NCBI GenBank assembly: GCA_964372115.1 | Contig: CAYJPN010000029.1 | Span: 1 to 64,000 of the forward strand | Origin: CG2-30-36-16 sp964372115 | GTDB lineage: Bacteria; Bacteroidota; Ignavibacteria; Ignavibacteriales; Ignavibacteriaceae | Length of the DNA stretch: 64,000 nt | Direction of reading: 5' to 3' | In this document: positions 41,298 through 52,100 of the stretch, in pieces | Layout of the letters: each line of letters starts with the position of its first letter | Position numbering within the stretch: position 1 is the stretch's first letter | The notes under the pieces: model-generated | Seen by the model: the letters and a program-made list of their open reading frames with translations, nothing else | Databases searched by the model: none | Told to the model about the DNA's origin: nothing | Position numbers and translations under genes: made by a program

Positions 41298-43430
41298 ATG
41301 AAAATAACAATTCTTCTTTATATAATTATTTGTTCTCAAATGATTTTTACTCAAACACGTATTTCGGGTACGGTTATCGACACCAACAACAAACCATTAC
41401 CCGGCGCTAATATTTTTATAAAAGACAGTTATGATGGAATTTCTTCAGATATGGACGGCACTTTTAATTTTACAACTGAAGAAGAAGGTGATGCTTTACT
41501 TATTGTTAGTTTTATCGGTTACAAAAAAGTTGAGCTGCCTGTAAAATTAGACGGCGATAAAGTTGAATTAAAAATTGTTCTAGAAAGTGAAGCTAAAGAA
41601 TTAGGGGCAGTTGTTATCTCAGCGGGTTCTTTTGAAGCATCAGATGAAAATAAAGCTGTAATTCTCCGCCCGCTTGATATCGTTACTACAGGCGCCGAAG
41701 CAGACATATACGCGGCTCTTGAAACTTTACCCGGTACACAACAGATTGGCGAAACCGAAGGACTGTTTGTTCGTGGTGGCTCTGCTGCTGAAACAAAAAC
41801 AATTGTTGATGAAATGATTGTTCAAAATCCATTTTATAGTACGGTCCCCGACATCCCTTCGCGCAGCAGGTTTACTCCATTTTTATTTAAAGGCATTGTC
41901 TTTAGCACCGGCGGTTATTCAGCTCAATACGGGCAGGCGTTATCTTCCGTTCTGGTATTAAAAACACAAGACCTTGCACCCGAAACCCGCACAACAATTA
42001 ACTTAATGGCGCTCGGGCTTGGTGGCGCGCATACCCAGAGGTGGGAAAATTCCTCTCTCGCTTTTGAAGGCGGTTATTATAACCTCGGTCCATATTTTAA
42101 ATTGCAAAAACAACGACAAGAGTGGAAACAAGCGCCGGCAAGCTGGGCAGGGACATTAAATTATAGGCAGAAGGTTGGTGAGTCGGGAATGCTAAAAGCT
42201 TTTTTATCTCACAGCTATTCTGAACTTTCTTTATATACTCCTAATCTTAATGATCTTTCAAAAAAAGATTATTTAAGAATGATAACCAACGATGTTTTTT
42301 TTAATACCAACTACCGTGATATTTGGGGAAAAGATTGGGCAGTGTTTGGCGGGTATGCTTACAGCAATGATAATCAGAATATCGGTTTAACTGTGGATCA
42401 TGTTGTCCAGAATGAACAACTTCACACAGGTAAAGTAACTGTAACAAAAAACGTTTCTTCAAGCGCGTTTCTTACATTCGGCGGAGAGTTTCAGGATGTA
42501 ATTTATACTGATGTTTTTAACGGAATGAAATTTAAACAGAATGAATTATATATCAGTGGTTTTCTTGAAACTGATTTATTTTTCACAAACGATTTTGCCG
42601 CCCGTTTTGGCGTCCGAGCCGAACATTCAAAAATTATAAACAAAACTAACCTCGCCCCCCGGCTTTCGCTTGCATATAGACTCGGGCAATTCGACCAATT
42701 AAATTTTGCTTTCGGGCAATTTTACCAAACTCCGGCACGTGACTTTCTCGTTTACACTCAAAATTTTGAATTCGAAAAAGCGGAACATTATATTATTAAT
42801 TACCAGCGTGTAAGCGGCAACCGCACTTTTAGAATTGAGGCTTATTACAAAAATTACGACCGGCTTGCCAGGGGCACTATTTACACCTATCCATATTTTA
42901 ATTTACCTGTTATTCCACTCAGTAGCAGCGGTAAAGGTTATGCAAAAGGTATTGATATTTTTTGGCGCGATTCAGAATCTTTTGAATACACAGATTACTG
43001 GCTCTCTTATTCTTTCCTCGATACCAAACGGGAATTTTTGAATTATCCGGCATCGGCTTCACCGACGTTTTCCACACCCCATACATTTTCGATAGTTTTA
43101 AAACGGTGGATTCAGTCAATTACAACAAGCGTTGGAGTAACATATTCTTTTGCTACTGGACGTCCATATTTTAATCCGAACAATCCCGAGTTTCTTGGTG
43201 ACCGAGCAAAAAATTATCAAAATATGAGTTTAAATGTTAGTTACATTACAAGTTTATTTAATAGTTTTACAGTAGTATTTTGTTCTGTTGATAATCTTTT
43301 AGGGTATAATAACATTTTTGGCTATCGTTATTCCGATGATGGAAAAGTAAGGCTGCCCGTTCTGGCTCCCACGCTGCGTTCCTTCTTCATCGGAATGTTT
43401 ATATCACTTGGTGAATCAAATCCATATTAA
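41298..43430 (+). CDS. TonB-dependent outer-membrane receptor
   Basis: I start at ATG 41298 (710 aa), 5 nt after AAAAGG; an in-frame GTG lies at 41292. Seen: signal peptide, an N-terminal CarboxypepD_reg-like beta domain (ISGTVIDTNNKPLPGANIFI), a plug domain (PGTQQIGETEGLFVRGGSAA), and a long beta-barrel with alternating Tyr/Phe-rich strands ending ...PTLRSFFIGMFISLGE. It imports a ligand using TonB energy; no substrate can be inferred. A secreted TPR-like protein follows by 12 nt. Confidence 0.9.
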   Translation: MKITILLYIIICSQMIFTQTRISGTVIDTNNKPLPGANIFIKDSYDGISSDMDGTFNFTTEEEGDALLIVSFIGYKKVELPVKLDGDKVELKIVLESEAKELGAVVISAGSFEASDENKAVILRPLDIVTTGAEADIYAALETLPGTQQIGETEGLFVRGGSAAETKTIVDEMIVQNPFYSTVPDIPSRSRFTPFLFKGIVFSTGGYSAQYGQALSSVLVLKTQDLAPETRTTINLMALGLGGAHTQRWENSSLAFEGGYYNLGPYFKLQKQRQEWKQAPASWAGTLNYRQKVGESGMLKAFLSHSYSELSLYTPNLNDLSKKDYLRMITNDVFFNTNYRDIWGKDWAVFGGYAYSNDNQNIGLTVDHVVQNEQLHTGKVTVTKNVSSSAFLTFGGEFQDVIYTDVFNGMKFKQNELYISGFLETDLFFTNDFAARFGVRAEHSKIINKTNLAPRLSLAYRLGQFDQLNFAFGQFYQTPARDFLVYTQNFEFEKAEHYIINYQRVSGNRTFRIEAYYKNYDRLARGTIYTYPYFNLPVIPLSSSGKGYAKGIDIFWRDSESFEYTDYWLSYSFLDTKREFLNYPASASPTFSTPHTFSIVLKRWIQSITTSVGVTYSFATGRPYFNPNNPEFLGDRAKNYQNMSLNVSYITSLFNSFTVVFCSVDNLLGYNNIFGYRYSDDGKVRLPVLAPTLRSFFIGMFISLGESNPY

Positions 43431-43442
43431 AAAGGAAAAATT

Positions 43443-44078
43443 ATGAAATCACTTTTAATTTTTGTTCTGCTTGTTTTTACAGTTTATCCACTTCATGCTG
43501 ATGATGAAAAATATACAAAAGCGATGAAGAAAAATATTGCGGAGATAGACTCCATCAAAACCATTGATGGCTTTATAAAGACCGCAAATAAATTTGAACG
43601 GATAGCCCAGGCTGAAAAAGCTAAATGGCTCCCATACTATTACGCATCGTTTCTCTATACTCTTGCAAGTTTTACTGATTCCGTAAACGAAAAAAAAGAT
43701 ACATATCTCGATTACGCCGATAACCTTGTATCAATGGCAGATTCGCTCGATCAGAATAATTCCGAGGTTTACACATTAAAAGGAATGATAGCTCAAGCCC
43801 GTATGCAGATTGACCCTATGAACCGGTGGATGAAATACGGCGCAGTTGCTGATAATAATTTTAAAAAAGCGATAGAATTTAATCCGTTAAACCCGCGTCC
43901 GCATTATTTAATAGGCGTTGGGTTATATTATACACCCGAACAATTCGGTGGTGGAAAAGCAGCGGCAACACCATACCTCGAAAAATCGTTAAAAAACTTT
44001 GATGAATATAAACCTGAAAATGAACTTCTCCCGAATTGGGGACGTGAAGCAGTTGAAGGATTACTAAAAGGGAGCTAA
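43443..44078 (+). CDS. Secreted TPR-like protein, partner of the TonB receptor
   Basis: 211 aa. Seen: a signal peptide ending near LHAD, then alpha-helical pairs with TPR-like spacing (WLPYYYASFLYTLASF; NNSEVYTLKGMIAQAR; NNFKKAIEFNPLNPRPHYLI). The last block is the clearest TPR. It follows the receptor gene in the same direction. A periplasmic scaffold is likely. Confidence 0.78.
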   Translation: MKSLLIFVLLVFTVYPLHADDEKYTKAMKKNIAEIDSIKTIDGFIKTANKFERIAQAEKAKWLPYYYASFLYTLASFTDSVNEKKDTYLDYADNLVSMADSLDQNNSEVYTLKGMIAQARMQIDPMNRWMKYGAVADNNFKKAIEFNPLNPRPHYLIGVGLYYTPEQFGGGKAAATPYLEKSLKNFDEYKPENELLPNWGREAVEGLLKGS

Positions 44079-44267
44079 TAGCAGCATCAATATTTATTCA
44101 CTTACATTTTAGGAAAGTATACAAAATCAAATCGTATTAGTGTAGCGCATATAAAAACACGAAATCCGGATTTGTGTATACTAAAGATATTTTCCAAATT
44201 TGCTGTCGGGTTTGTGAGTAAAATTAATAATTATCAGTTCAAATTAATATCGAAATCAAGATAATTT

Positions 44268-45212
44268 ATGTCATATAGAAAAAAACAAACCGCGTTAGTG
44301 CTTGGAACCGGAGGAGCACGCGGACTTGCGCACATCGGGGTTATAAAAGCCCTTGAAGAAAATAATATTCCAATTGATATTATTACAGGAACAAGCATTG
44401 GTGCTTTAGTTGGGGGAGTTTATGCCGCCGGCGTAAAGGTAAGCCGGATGGAAAATATTGTAAGCGAAGTGAATAAACTTATGGTTGCAAAAATATTAAT
44501 GCCAAAGTTGTTTGCTCCAGGTTTTATAGATAACAAGCGTATCATCGATTTTATAAAGGATCTTGTTGGTGACGTTAAAATTGAAAATTTGAAAATACCT
44601 TTTGCAGCAGTTGCTACCGACTTGATAACCGGCGAAGAATTTATTTTTAATAAGGGACTATTAAGCGAAGCGCTTATGGCAAGTATTGCAATACCAACAT
44701 TGTTTCAACCGGTTCTTATTAACGGCAGGTATTTAATTGACGGCGGTTTGAGTAACCCGCTGCCTATAAGTGTTGTTTTGGAAATGAAAGCTAATAATGT
44801 AATCGCTGTGAATGTTTCCCCAAACCCTAAAAGAATAACGCGAAAAATAAAGAGTAAAAAAAATGAAGATACAAATACCCTAATAAAAAGACTTCCTGCA
44901 ATGTTCACAAACTTTTTAAGTGATGAAAAACAGTTGTTCCAAAACAATATAACATCAAAGAATACAAAGCAAACCCCGGAAGGACAAATGTACTCCCTAA
45001 CAATGATGAATGTATTTTTACAATCAATTTCCATAAGCACCAATAACTTGATGCTCCAGCATATTCGTTACGCAAAACCAGATGTGCTGATTTCGCCAAA
45101 GATTGAGAATTACGATATGCTTGAATTTTTCAAAGGGCAGGAAATCATTAAATCCGGATATGATGAAGCTTTAAAATCTTTGTTAGAGCTACAGAAATGT
45201 TGTGCCAAATGA
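44268..45212 (+). CDS. Patatin-like phospholipase (RssA-like)
   Basis: 314 aa. Seen: ALVLGTGGARGLAHIGVIKA (oxyanion GGxRG), GTSIGALVGG with the nucleophile Ser, and DGGLSNPLP with the catalytic Asp of the Ser-Asp dyad. The C-terminal ~110 residues are charged and longer than the core. No signal peptide. It hydrolyses lipid acyl esters; physiological substrate unknown. Confidence 0.92.
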   Translation: MSYRKKQTALVLGTGGARGLAHIGVIKALEENNIPIDIITGTSIGALVGGVYAAGVKVSRMENIVSEVNKLMVAKILMPKLFAPGFIDNKRIIDFIKDLVGDVKIENLKIPFAAVATDLITGEEFIFNKGLLSEALMASIAIPTLFQPVLINGRYLIDGGLSNPLPISVVLEMKANNVIAVNVSPNPKRITRKIKSKKNEDTNTLIKRLPAMFTNFLSDEKQLFQNNITSKNTKQTPEGQMYSLTMMNVFLQSISISTNNLMLQHIRYAKPDVLISPKIENYDMLEFFKGQEIIKSGYDEALKSLLELQKCCAK

Positions 45213-45453
45213 TTGAACAAATATAATTATCTTTGAACATTGTGTTGATTGTCTAAGGGTAAATTTCCCTGATAGAGCGGTTTGTTTAATAAATAAATAG
45301 TAAATTGATTTTAATAATAAATACATTAAATTTACCAGGCAGCTAATAGCAAAAAATAGTTGATCTCTTTTCCGGATTCGACGTTTTAGCTGCATAAGAA
45401 TAATTTTTTAACGTTTCGGTTCATTATTTATTTCATTTTTATTGAACACTAAC

Positions 45454-46815
45454 ATGAAAAAATTTTTACTTTGGTTCCTCTGCCTTATTTCTTTTACTAA
45501 CGGGCAAGATTTTTATACCGGATTAGTTATAGATTCAGCGAGGTACGAAAATTCAAGCGTTAAAGCGCCATTGATGCGGGGGGACTATAAAAATCTTCCC
45601 TCATCTTCCTCTCTCAAAACTTTTTCACCAACTCCAGGCAATCAAGGCGCTTACGGTACATGCGCTGGCTGGGCAACCGCTTATTCCTGCCGGACAATTT
45701 TGGAAGCCTTCAAAAATAAGTGGAATAAAAGTGCCATCGATAGTAACTCCTTTTCTCCTTCCTTCGTATATAATCAAATAAGATCAAGCGATAACTGTAA
45801 AGGCGGCACTTCTCTTATTGACGCATTGGACGTGCTTAAGGATAAAGGTGTGTTGACACTTAAAGAATTTGAGTATAGTTGTTCGAGGCAAGTTAGAGCA
45901 GATGATTTGCAAAATGCAACCAAGCGCAGAATTATTGAGTACAGAATGATTGCGAGTAAATCAAACACAAATCAAACAATGTACGTTAAAAAAAGTCTTG
46001 CCGAGAATAAACCGGTTGTGATAGCAATGGATGTTCCCCCCTCATTTCAACGAGCCGGTGAATTATGGCAACCCGATAGCAGCGATTATAAAGACTGGTC
46101 GCGAGGACATGCAATTGGAGTAATCGGTTATGACGATAATAATTTCGGCGGCGCTTTTCAACTCATCAATAGCTGGGGAACAAGATGGGGAAAAGATGGT
46201 TACGCATGGATAAGTTACAGTGACTTTGACTTCTTCTGCTTATGGGCGTATGAATTAATTGACAAGCGAGAAACAGATCCTTCAATGCCCGATTTGTCAG
46301 GCAAAATTATTTTCCGTGAAAACACCGGCGATACGATGAAAGCCAGGTTTAACGGCAGTTATTTTGAAATGGAAAAATCTTATCCATCCGGTACTTTGTT
46401 CGAACTGTTTATTTCCAACAATCAGCCTGCATATGTGTACGCATTTAGTTCCGACTTAGAAAACAATATTTACAAAGTTTTCCCGTTTAATGAGCGAATG
46501 GTAGCGTATCTTCCTTACAGTCAGAATAATATCGCAATACCGGATGAAGACAGTTATAACATGCTTGATGAAAACCCCGGCAAAACCTATTTCTGTTTTT
46601 TATATTCAACGGAAAGTTTGAATTTAGATAGTCTTTTAGAAAAAGTTAAAAATTCTGAAGGCTCGTTTTATGAGAAAGTCCAAAAATCATTCTCAGAAAT
46701 GCTTATTGATACAAAAAATATAAACTACAAATACAAAAAAGCAATTGAGTTTGAGGCTACAAGCAAAGGTCAAAAAGCGATTCCGATAATTATAGAAATT
46801 GACCATACTATGTAA
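45454..46815 (+). CDS. Secreted papain-family (C1A) cysteine protease with DUF4384-like C-terminus
   Basis: I start at ATG 45454 (453 aa); TTG 45442 is also in frame. Seen: a signal peptide (KKFLLWFLCLISFTNGQ), NQGAYGTCAGWATAYSC (oxyanion Gln and catalytic Cys), RGHAIGVIGYDD (His), INSWGTRWGKDGYAWI (Asn), so the triad is complete, with a short propeptide. The last ~190 residues (YPSGTLFELFISNNQPAYVY) fit DUF4384. It is followed closely by a small anchored protein and a caspase-like gene, probably one transcript. Confidence 0.9.
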   Translation: MKKFLLWFLCLISFTNGQDFYTGLVIDSARYENSSVKAPLMRGDYKNLPSSSSLKTFSPTPGNQGAYGTCAGWATAYSCRTILEAFKNKWNKSAIDSNSFSPSFVYNQIRSSDNCKGGTSLIDALDVLKDKGVLTLKEFEYSCSRQVRADDLQNATKRRIIEYRMIASKSNTNQTMYVKKSLAENKPVVIAMDVPPSFQRAGELWQPDSSDYKDWSRGHAIGVIGYDDNNFGGAFQLINSWGTRWGKDGYAWISYSDFDFFCLWAYELIDKRETDPSMPDLSGKIIFRENTGDTMKARFNGSYFEMEKSYPSGTLFELFISNNQPAYVYAFSSDLENNIYKVFPFNERMVAYLPYSQNNIAIPDEDSYNMLDENPGKTYFCFLYSTESLNLDSLLEKVKNSEGSFYEKVQKSFSEMLIDTKNINYKYKKAIEFEATSKGQKAIPIIIEIDHTM

Positions 46816-46835
46816 TTTAATTTTTAAGGATTAAC

Positions 46836-47318
46836 ATGAAAAGTAAGCTGCTTTTTATTTCGATTTTTGTTTTCCTCTTTTTCCCAATCTCAAGTATTGC
46901 ACAGCAAACTACCGAAGCCACATTTGAAATTTCCGACGGTAAAGTAGTCATTCATTATACTTTAAATGCTTCCCCCGATTATGAGTACGAAATTAGTGTA
47001 AAACTAAAACGGAAGGGGAATTCATCTTTTGAATACACCCCGAAAGACCTAAGCGGCGATGTTGGTGATGATAGTTTCACATCCGGTAGAAAAACAATTA
47101 CATGGGTTTTGTCCGAAAGTGAAGTTACACAATTCGATGGTGACGATTTTTATTTTCAAATAAACATAAATGAAATAGAAAGCAGCGGTTTGGCTTGGTA
47201 TTATTATGCCGGAGCTGCGCTGCTTGGCGGCGGTTCGGCGGCGTTACTTTTGATGTCAAAAAAGGCTGAAGAAACTCCACAAGCTTCACCCTTGCCGCTT
47301 CCGCCGGCACGACCATAA
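46836..47318 (+). CDS. Small secreted beta protein with a C-terminal TM
   Basis: 160 aa, family not named. Seen: a signal peptide ending SIAQQ; a beta-sandwich-like core (VVIHYTLNASPDYEYEISVK, DDSFTSGRKTITWVLS); a C-terminal TM (WYYYAGAALLGGGSAALLLM) and a Pro-rich tail. It sits between two secreted cysteine proteases with 20-nt gaps. A periplasmic anchor or inhibitor are both possible; the sequence does not decide. Confidence 0.7.
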   Translation: MKSKLLFISIFVFLFFPISSIAQQTTEATFEISDGKVVIHYTLNASPDYEYEISVKLKRKGNSSFEYTPKDLSGDVGDDSFTSGRKTITWVLSESEVTQFDGDDFYFQININEIESSGLAWYYYAGAALLGGGSAALLLMSKKAEETPQASPLPLPPARP

Positions 47319-47338
47319 ATTAATTTTTAGGTGATAAA

Positions 47339-49012
47339 ATGAAAAAGTTTATAATCTTTTTAACGTTATTTGCCGGCTTTACGTTTGGTCAAGTAACAAT
47401 AACAACCCAAAGCGGCAGAATTACTCCGCCAAAACCAACTGACACAACTCCACCGGTAATTACTCTAAATGAACCGGCGATAGATAATACAAATACATTT
47501 ACCAGTAAAGTTCAATTACTTATGGTTAGCGGACTTATTTCCGGTAATAGTAAAATAACATCCTGTTCGGTTAATGATAGCGATATACAGTTAGATGCTA
47601 CCAATTCTTTTCATGCAGAAATTAAACTTCAGCCTGGAGAAAATAGAGTACTAATAAAAGCAGCAGATGAAAATAAGAACGCCAGTGAATTAAACTTTAG
47701 CGTTGTATTTCATTTGGATGAGTCGGCTCCAGTGATTACAATAACCGAACCCCAAATTATTGAGGGGCAAGAATTAATAGTACTGCAGCCATACATTACA
47801 ATTCGCGGCAAGGCTATAGATGAAAACGGAGTAAAAAATGTATTCGTGGATGGTGTGCGGGCAACCTTTCAATCAAGAACCGACTTTTTTGTGAATGTAA
47901 ATCTGAAAGACAGTAGCAATAAACTTATCATAAAAGCTGCCGACAGCACTGGGAATACATGCGAGAAGATAATAAGTATAACCTATAAATCAGATATTAA
48001 AGGTCCGGTTATCTCAATCCTTGAGCCGGCTGTTTCAAGAGGTTCAACAGTTATTAGTAAAAAAGAAGTCCAGACGATAAATGGTCTTGCCGTTGATCAA
48101 AGCGGCGTACTTGATGTTACTGTAAATAACCGGAAGACTGTGTTAAATAGTAATGGCGAGTTTACCATTGACTTATACCTTACCGTAGGTGATAACCAAA
48201 TTATTGTAAGTGCCACAGATACAAAAATGAATGTTTCGGTTGATACGTTTACAATTGCCAGAAAACTTGAGGAACTAATAACCGGCGGAAAATATTACGC
48301 CTTAATTGTAGGGATAGATGAATATAACGGTGCGTGGGCTCCTCTAAAAAATGCTGTTAATGATGCAAGGGCAGTTGAAGGTCTGCTGAGTTCAGAGTAC
48401 AATTTTGACGAAATAATTCCTCTCTATAACGAAGAAGCAACAAGAAAAAATATAATTCAAAAGTTTGAACAACTTGCAGCCAAAGTAACTAAAGATGATA
48501 ATGTACTTATCTTTTATTCCGGTCATGGTGAATTTAAGCAGCAGCTTAATAAAGGATATTGGGTTCCGGTAGATGCGGCTTCAAGATCGACGGCTGATTT
48601 TATAAGCAATTCGGACATTCAAACGTACCTTAATGGAATACGTTCGAAACATACATTGCTTGTAGCTGATGCATGTTTTAGCGGCGATATCTTTAGAGGA
48701 CGAACAGACGATCTCCCGTTTGAAGAAAGTGAAAAGTATTTTAAGGAAGTTTACAAAAGAATATCGCGAGCTGCATTAACAAGCGGCGGTATCGAGCCGG
48801 TAACTGATGGCGGCAGAGAAGGGCATTCTGTATTTACTTATTATTTACTAAAAGCATTAAAAGAAAATAACGCAAAATATTTTACTGCCGGACAAGTGTT
48901 TAACGCCATTAATATTCCGGTTACAAATAATTCGGAACAAACGCCGGTATTTCAGCCAATAAAAAATACCGGTGATGAAGGCGGGCAGTTTATATTTGTG
49001 AAGAGGAGATAG
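47339..49012 (+). CDS. Secreted caspase-family (C14) protease with N-terminal Ig-like repeats
   Basis: 557 aa. Seen: a signal peptide, then three Ig/cadherin-like repeats of ~90 aa (each starting PPVITLNEP, APVITITEP or GPVISILEP and containing GENRVLIKAAD-type turns), then a C14 domain from ~315: YYALIVGIDEYNGAWAPLKN, NVLIFYSGHGE (catalytic His), LLVADACFSGD (catalytic Cys). Both catalytic residues are present. It should act outside the cytoplasm, unlike most defence metacaspases. Confidence 0.9.
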   Translation: MKKFIIFLTLFAGFTFGQVTITTQSGRITPPKPTDTTPPVITLNEPAIDNTNTFTSKVQLLMVSGLISGNSKITSCSVNDSDIQLDATNSFHAEIKLQPGENRVLIKAADENKNASELNFSVVFHLDESAPVITITEPQIIEGQELIVLQPYITIRGKAIDENGVKNVFVDGVRATFQSRTDFFVNVNLKDSSNKLIIKAADSTGNTCEKIISITYKSDIKGPVISILEPAVSRGSTVISKKEVQTINGLAVDQSGVLDVTVNNRKTVLNSNGEFTIDLYLTVGDNQIIVSATDTKMNVSVDTFTIARKLEELITGGKYYALIVGIDEYNGAWAPLKNAVNDARAVEGLLSSEYNFDEIIPLYNEEATRKNIIQKFEQLAAKVTKDDNVLIFYSGHGEFKQQLNKGYWVPVDAASRSTADFISNSDIQTYLNGIRSKHTLLVADACFSGDIFRGRTDDLPFEESEKYFKEVYKRISRAALTSGGIEPVTDGGREGHSVFTYYLLKALKENNAKYFTAGQVFNAINIPVTNNSEQTPVFQPIKNTGDEGGQFIFVKRR

Positions 49013-49153
49013 AGAATACAGTTAAGCCTGTAAGATATTTAAAATGATATTTCAAGTTTTGATTCTTAACCAAAATCAAAAAGAATTGAAAATTATTTTA
49101 AAGCATTGAAATAAGAATAAATTTTAGAAATTCCAAAAATTGGAGATTGATTT

Positions 49154-52100
49154 GTGAAAAAAATACTTTGCTTTTTTTTGCTTGCGTTTTTAGTTAGTGG
49201 TAGAATTATGGCACAATGGGTCATAGCAAATACTACTTTTGGAGGAGGAGTTATTTGTTTTACCGTAAGTGGTAATAATATTTTTGCAGGGACTAGTAGT
49301 GGTATATATTTATCATCTAACAATGGAACAGACTGGTCACCTATAAATAATGGGCTAACAAATACTACTATTAACGCACTCACTGTCAGCGGAACGAATA
49401 CTTTTGCTGGGACTAATGGTGGAGTATTTCTTTCTACAAATTATGGAATAAGTTGGACAACAGTGAATAATGGGCTGACAAATACTACTATTAACGCACT
49501 CACTGTCAGCGGAACAAATACTTTTGCTGGGACTAATGGTGGAGTATTTCTTTCTACAAATTATGGAATAAGTTGGACAGCAGTGAATAATGGACTGACG
49601 AGTAATAATGTGCAAGCTCTGGCTGTAAGTGGGCCAGCCATTTTTGCTGGTACATGGGATGGAGTTTTTATGTCGACAAACAATGGAGGAAACTGGTTAG
49701 CCCTCAATAGTGGACCGACAGCTGTGTTTACGCTCATGACAAGTGGTTTAAATATTTTTGCTAGTACTTGGGCTTTTGAAGGGTACCTTTATCGCTCAAT
49801 AGACAATGGTGCAAACTGGGCAGAAGTAAGCGTTGGTGTGAGCACTCCAAAATCATATGCGCTTTCCATGAGCGGGACAAGTATCTTTGCCGGTTTATTA
49901 AACAATGGAGTATACCATTCTACAGATAACGGAACGACATGGACAGCAGTGAATGATGGGTTGGTAAAAACTGATGTAACCGCTATTGTTATAAATAACT
50001 CAGACATTTTTGTCGGAACCTATGATGGTGAAGTTTGGAAGCGATCCTTATCTGAGTTTGGACCATCCGTAACTCTAACTGCGCCTAATGGTGACGAAGC
50101 CTGGCAAATAGGATCTTCGCAAAATATTACTTGGTCAAGTATCAGTGCCTCAAATCTAAAAATTGATTACACAACCGACGGCGGTGCATCATGGATACAA
50201 ATAATAGCGAGTACACCTGCAAGCAGCGGAAGTTATGGTTGGACTGTGCCTAACAATCCATCAACTAATTGCAGAGTACGGATAACCGATATAAGTAATG
50301 TAAGCCACACAGATATAAGTGATACGGCATTTTCAATTTATAACGATTTGGAATTGGTAGCGTTTTATCCATTCAATGGGAATTGTAATGATGAAAGCGG
50401 AAACGGGAATAACGGAAATAATCACGGCGCAGTTTTAACAAGCGATAGGTTTGGTAATGCAGACAATGCATATAAATTCGATGGATCAAGCAATTATATC
50501 GAAGTTGCCGACAATTCTGCTTTGCGTCCGAATAAATTTAGCATATCTGTCTGGGCAAAAATGGATAGCTCGACAATTCCATATCAGCATATTATAAGTA
50601 AAAGCTATAGAAACGCCTCAACAATGAGCGGATATGTTATTCAGTTTTTACCGGATTCATCAACGATTTCTTTCTGGACGGCTGATGGTTCGGCAAATCA
50701 TGACAATCATGTGCTGGTAAGAAATGTGAGTTCAAATGAGTGGCACAACATTACTGCTACTTATGATGGCTTAGTTAAAAAACTTTATTATGATGGAAGA
50801 TTTATTGATTCTGCGGCATTTTCAATGCAGCATTCCACATACCCGTTAGATATTGGTAGAATGCCTTCCGGTATAAATTACTTTAAAGGTTCTATTGACG
50901 ATATACGGATTTTTAATAAAGTACTTACATCGTCCGAAGTATCATCATTATACTATGAAAACGGATTTGAAAAATTAAAACTATTAACTCCAAATGGCGG
51001 CGAAAACTGGATTGCCGGAACATCACAAAGCATTACTTGGCTAAGTGACGGCGTGAACGATGTTAAAATTGAATATTCTACTGATGATGGTAATAGCTGG
51101 AATATTATTACATCGAGTATGTCCGCGTCAACATTGAATTATAGTTGGACAGTACCAAATACTACTTCGGCGAATTGTATCGTTAGAATTTCAGATGCCA
51201 TTAATCCAAGTTTTAGTGATACTAGCGATGCAGTATTTTCAATATCATCTTTCGCACAAGATGCCGGTTCGGCGTATTATTCAGATCTATCTTCGATAAG
51301 AGTAAAAGATGCTGAACCTATTAATCCGAATGCAAATCCGTCTGCATATATCATAACTGGTAACCAAATCACGGTTGAAGCATGGGTTTTCCCTTTTGCC
51401 TTGCCGGAAAACCAGAATAGTAAGATGATAGTTGCACGTCCATACTATGGAAAAGAACCGTGGCGCGGATATGATTTGAGCTTAGGAAATTGGGGAGCGA
51501 CAGATCATCCAAGTTATATGTTTATAATAGGAGATGGTAAAATGCCTATCAATGCAGCGTATGCAACTGATACAAGCTTAGCGCAAACCGGCGAATGGGT
51601 TCATCTCGCAGGTACTTATGATGGCGTAAATGTTAAATTGTATAAGAATGGAATTCTTGTTGCCTCAGCGCCGTTTACAGCAAATATAGGCGCTGGAGAT
51701 ACCGGTTTTTATATCGGCAGTTTTGGACAGTTGGATAAAACATTTCAAGGATTGATTGACGAAATTCGTGTTTGGAATATTGCGCGCACTCAAACTGAGA
51801 TTCAGAATGATATGAGTATCGTTCTTCATGGAAATGAGTCCGGGCTTGTTGGCTACTGGCCGCTTGATAAAGATACTACAGTAAATGGCGTTAGCCGGGT
51901 CACAATAGACAAGACAAATAATCATAATGATCTTGAAGTAAGATGGAATACTACTTTTTTGAGTTTAAAACCGGGCGATGCCGTAGAAGTTATCCCTTTG
52001 TTGTTTGATGGTGAAAGTTTGGAAGCAACAATAGGCGAAGCTTTTCAGTGGGTGATTCCCTCATATGGTTGGCCAAAACCTTCGTTAACAATTATATCGG

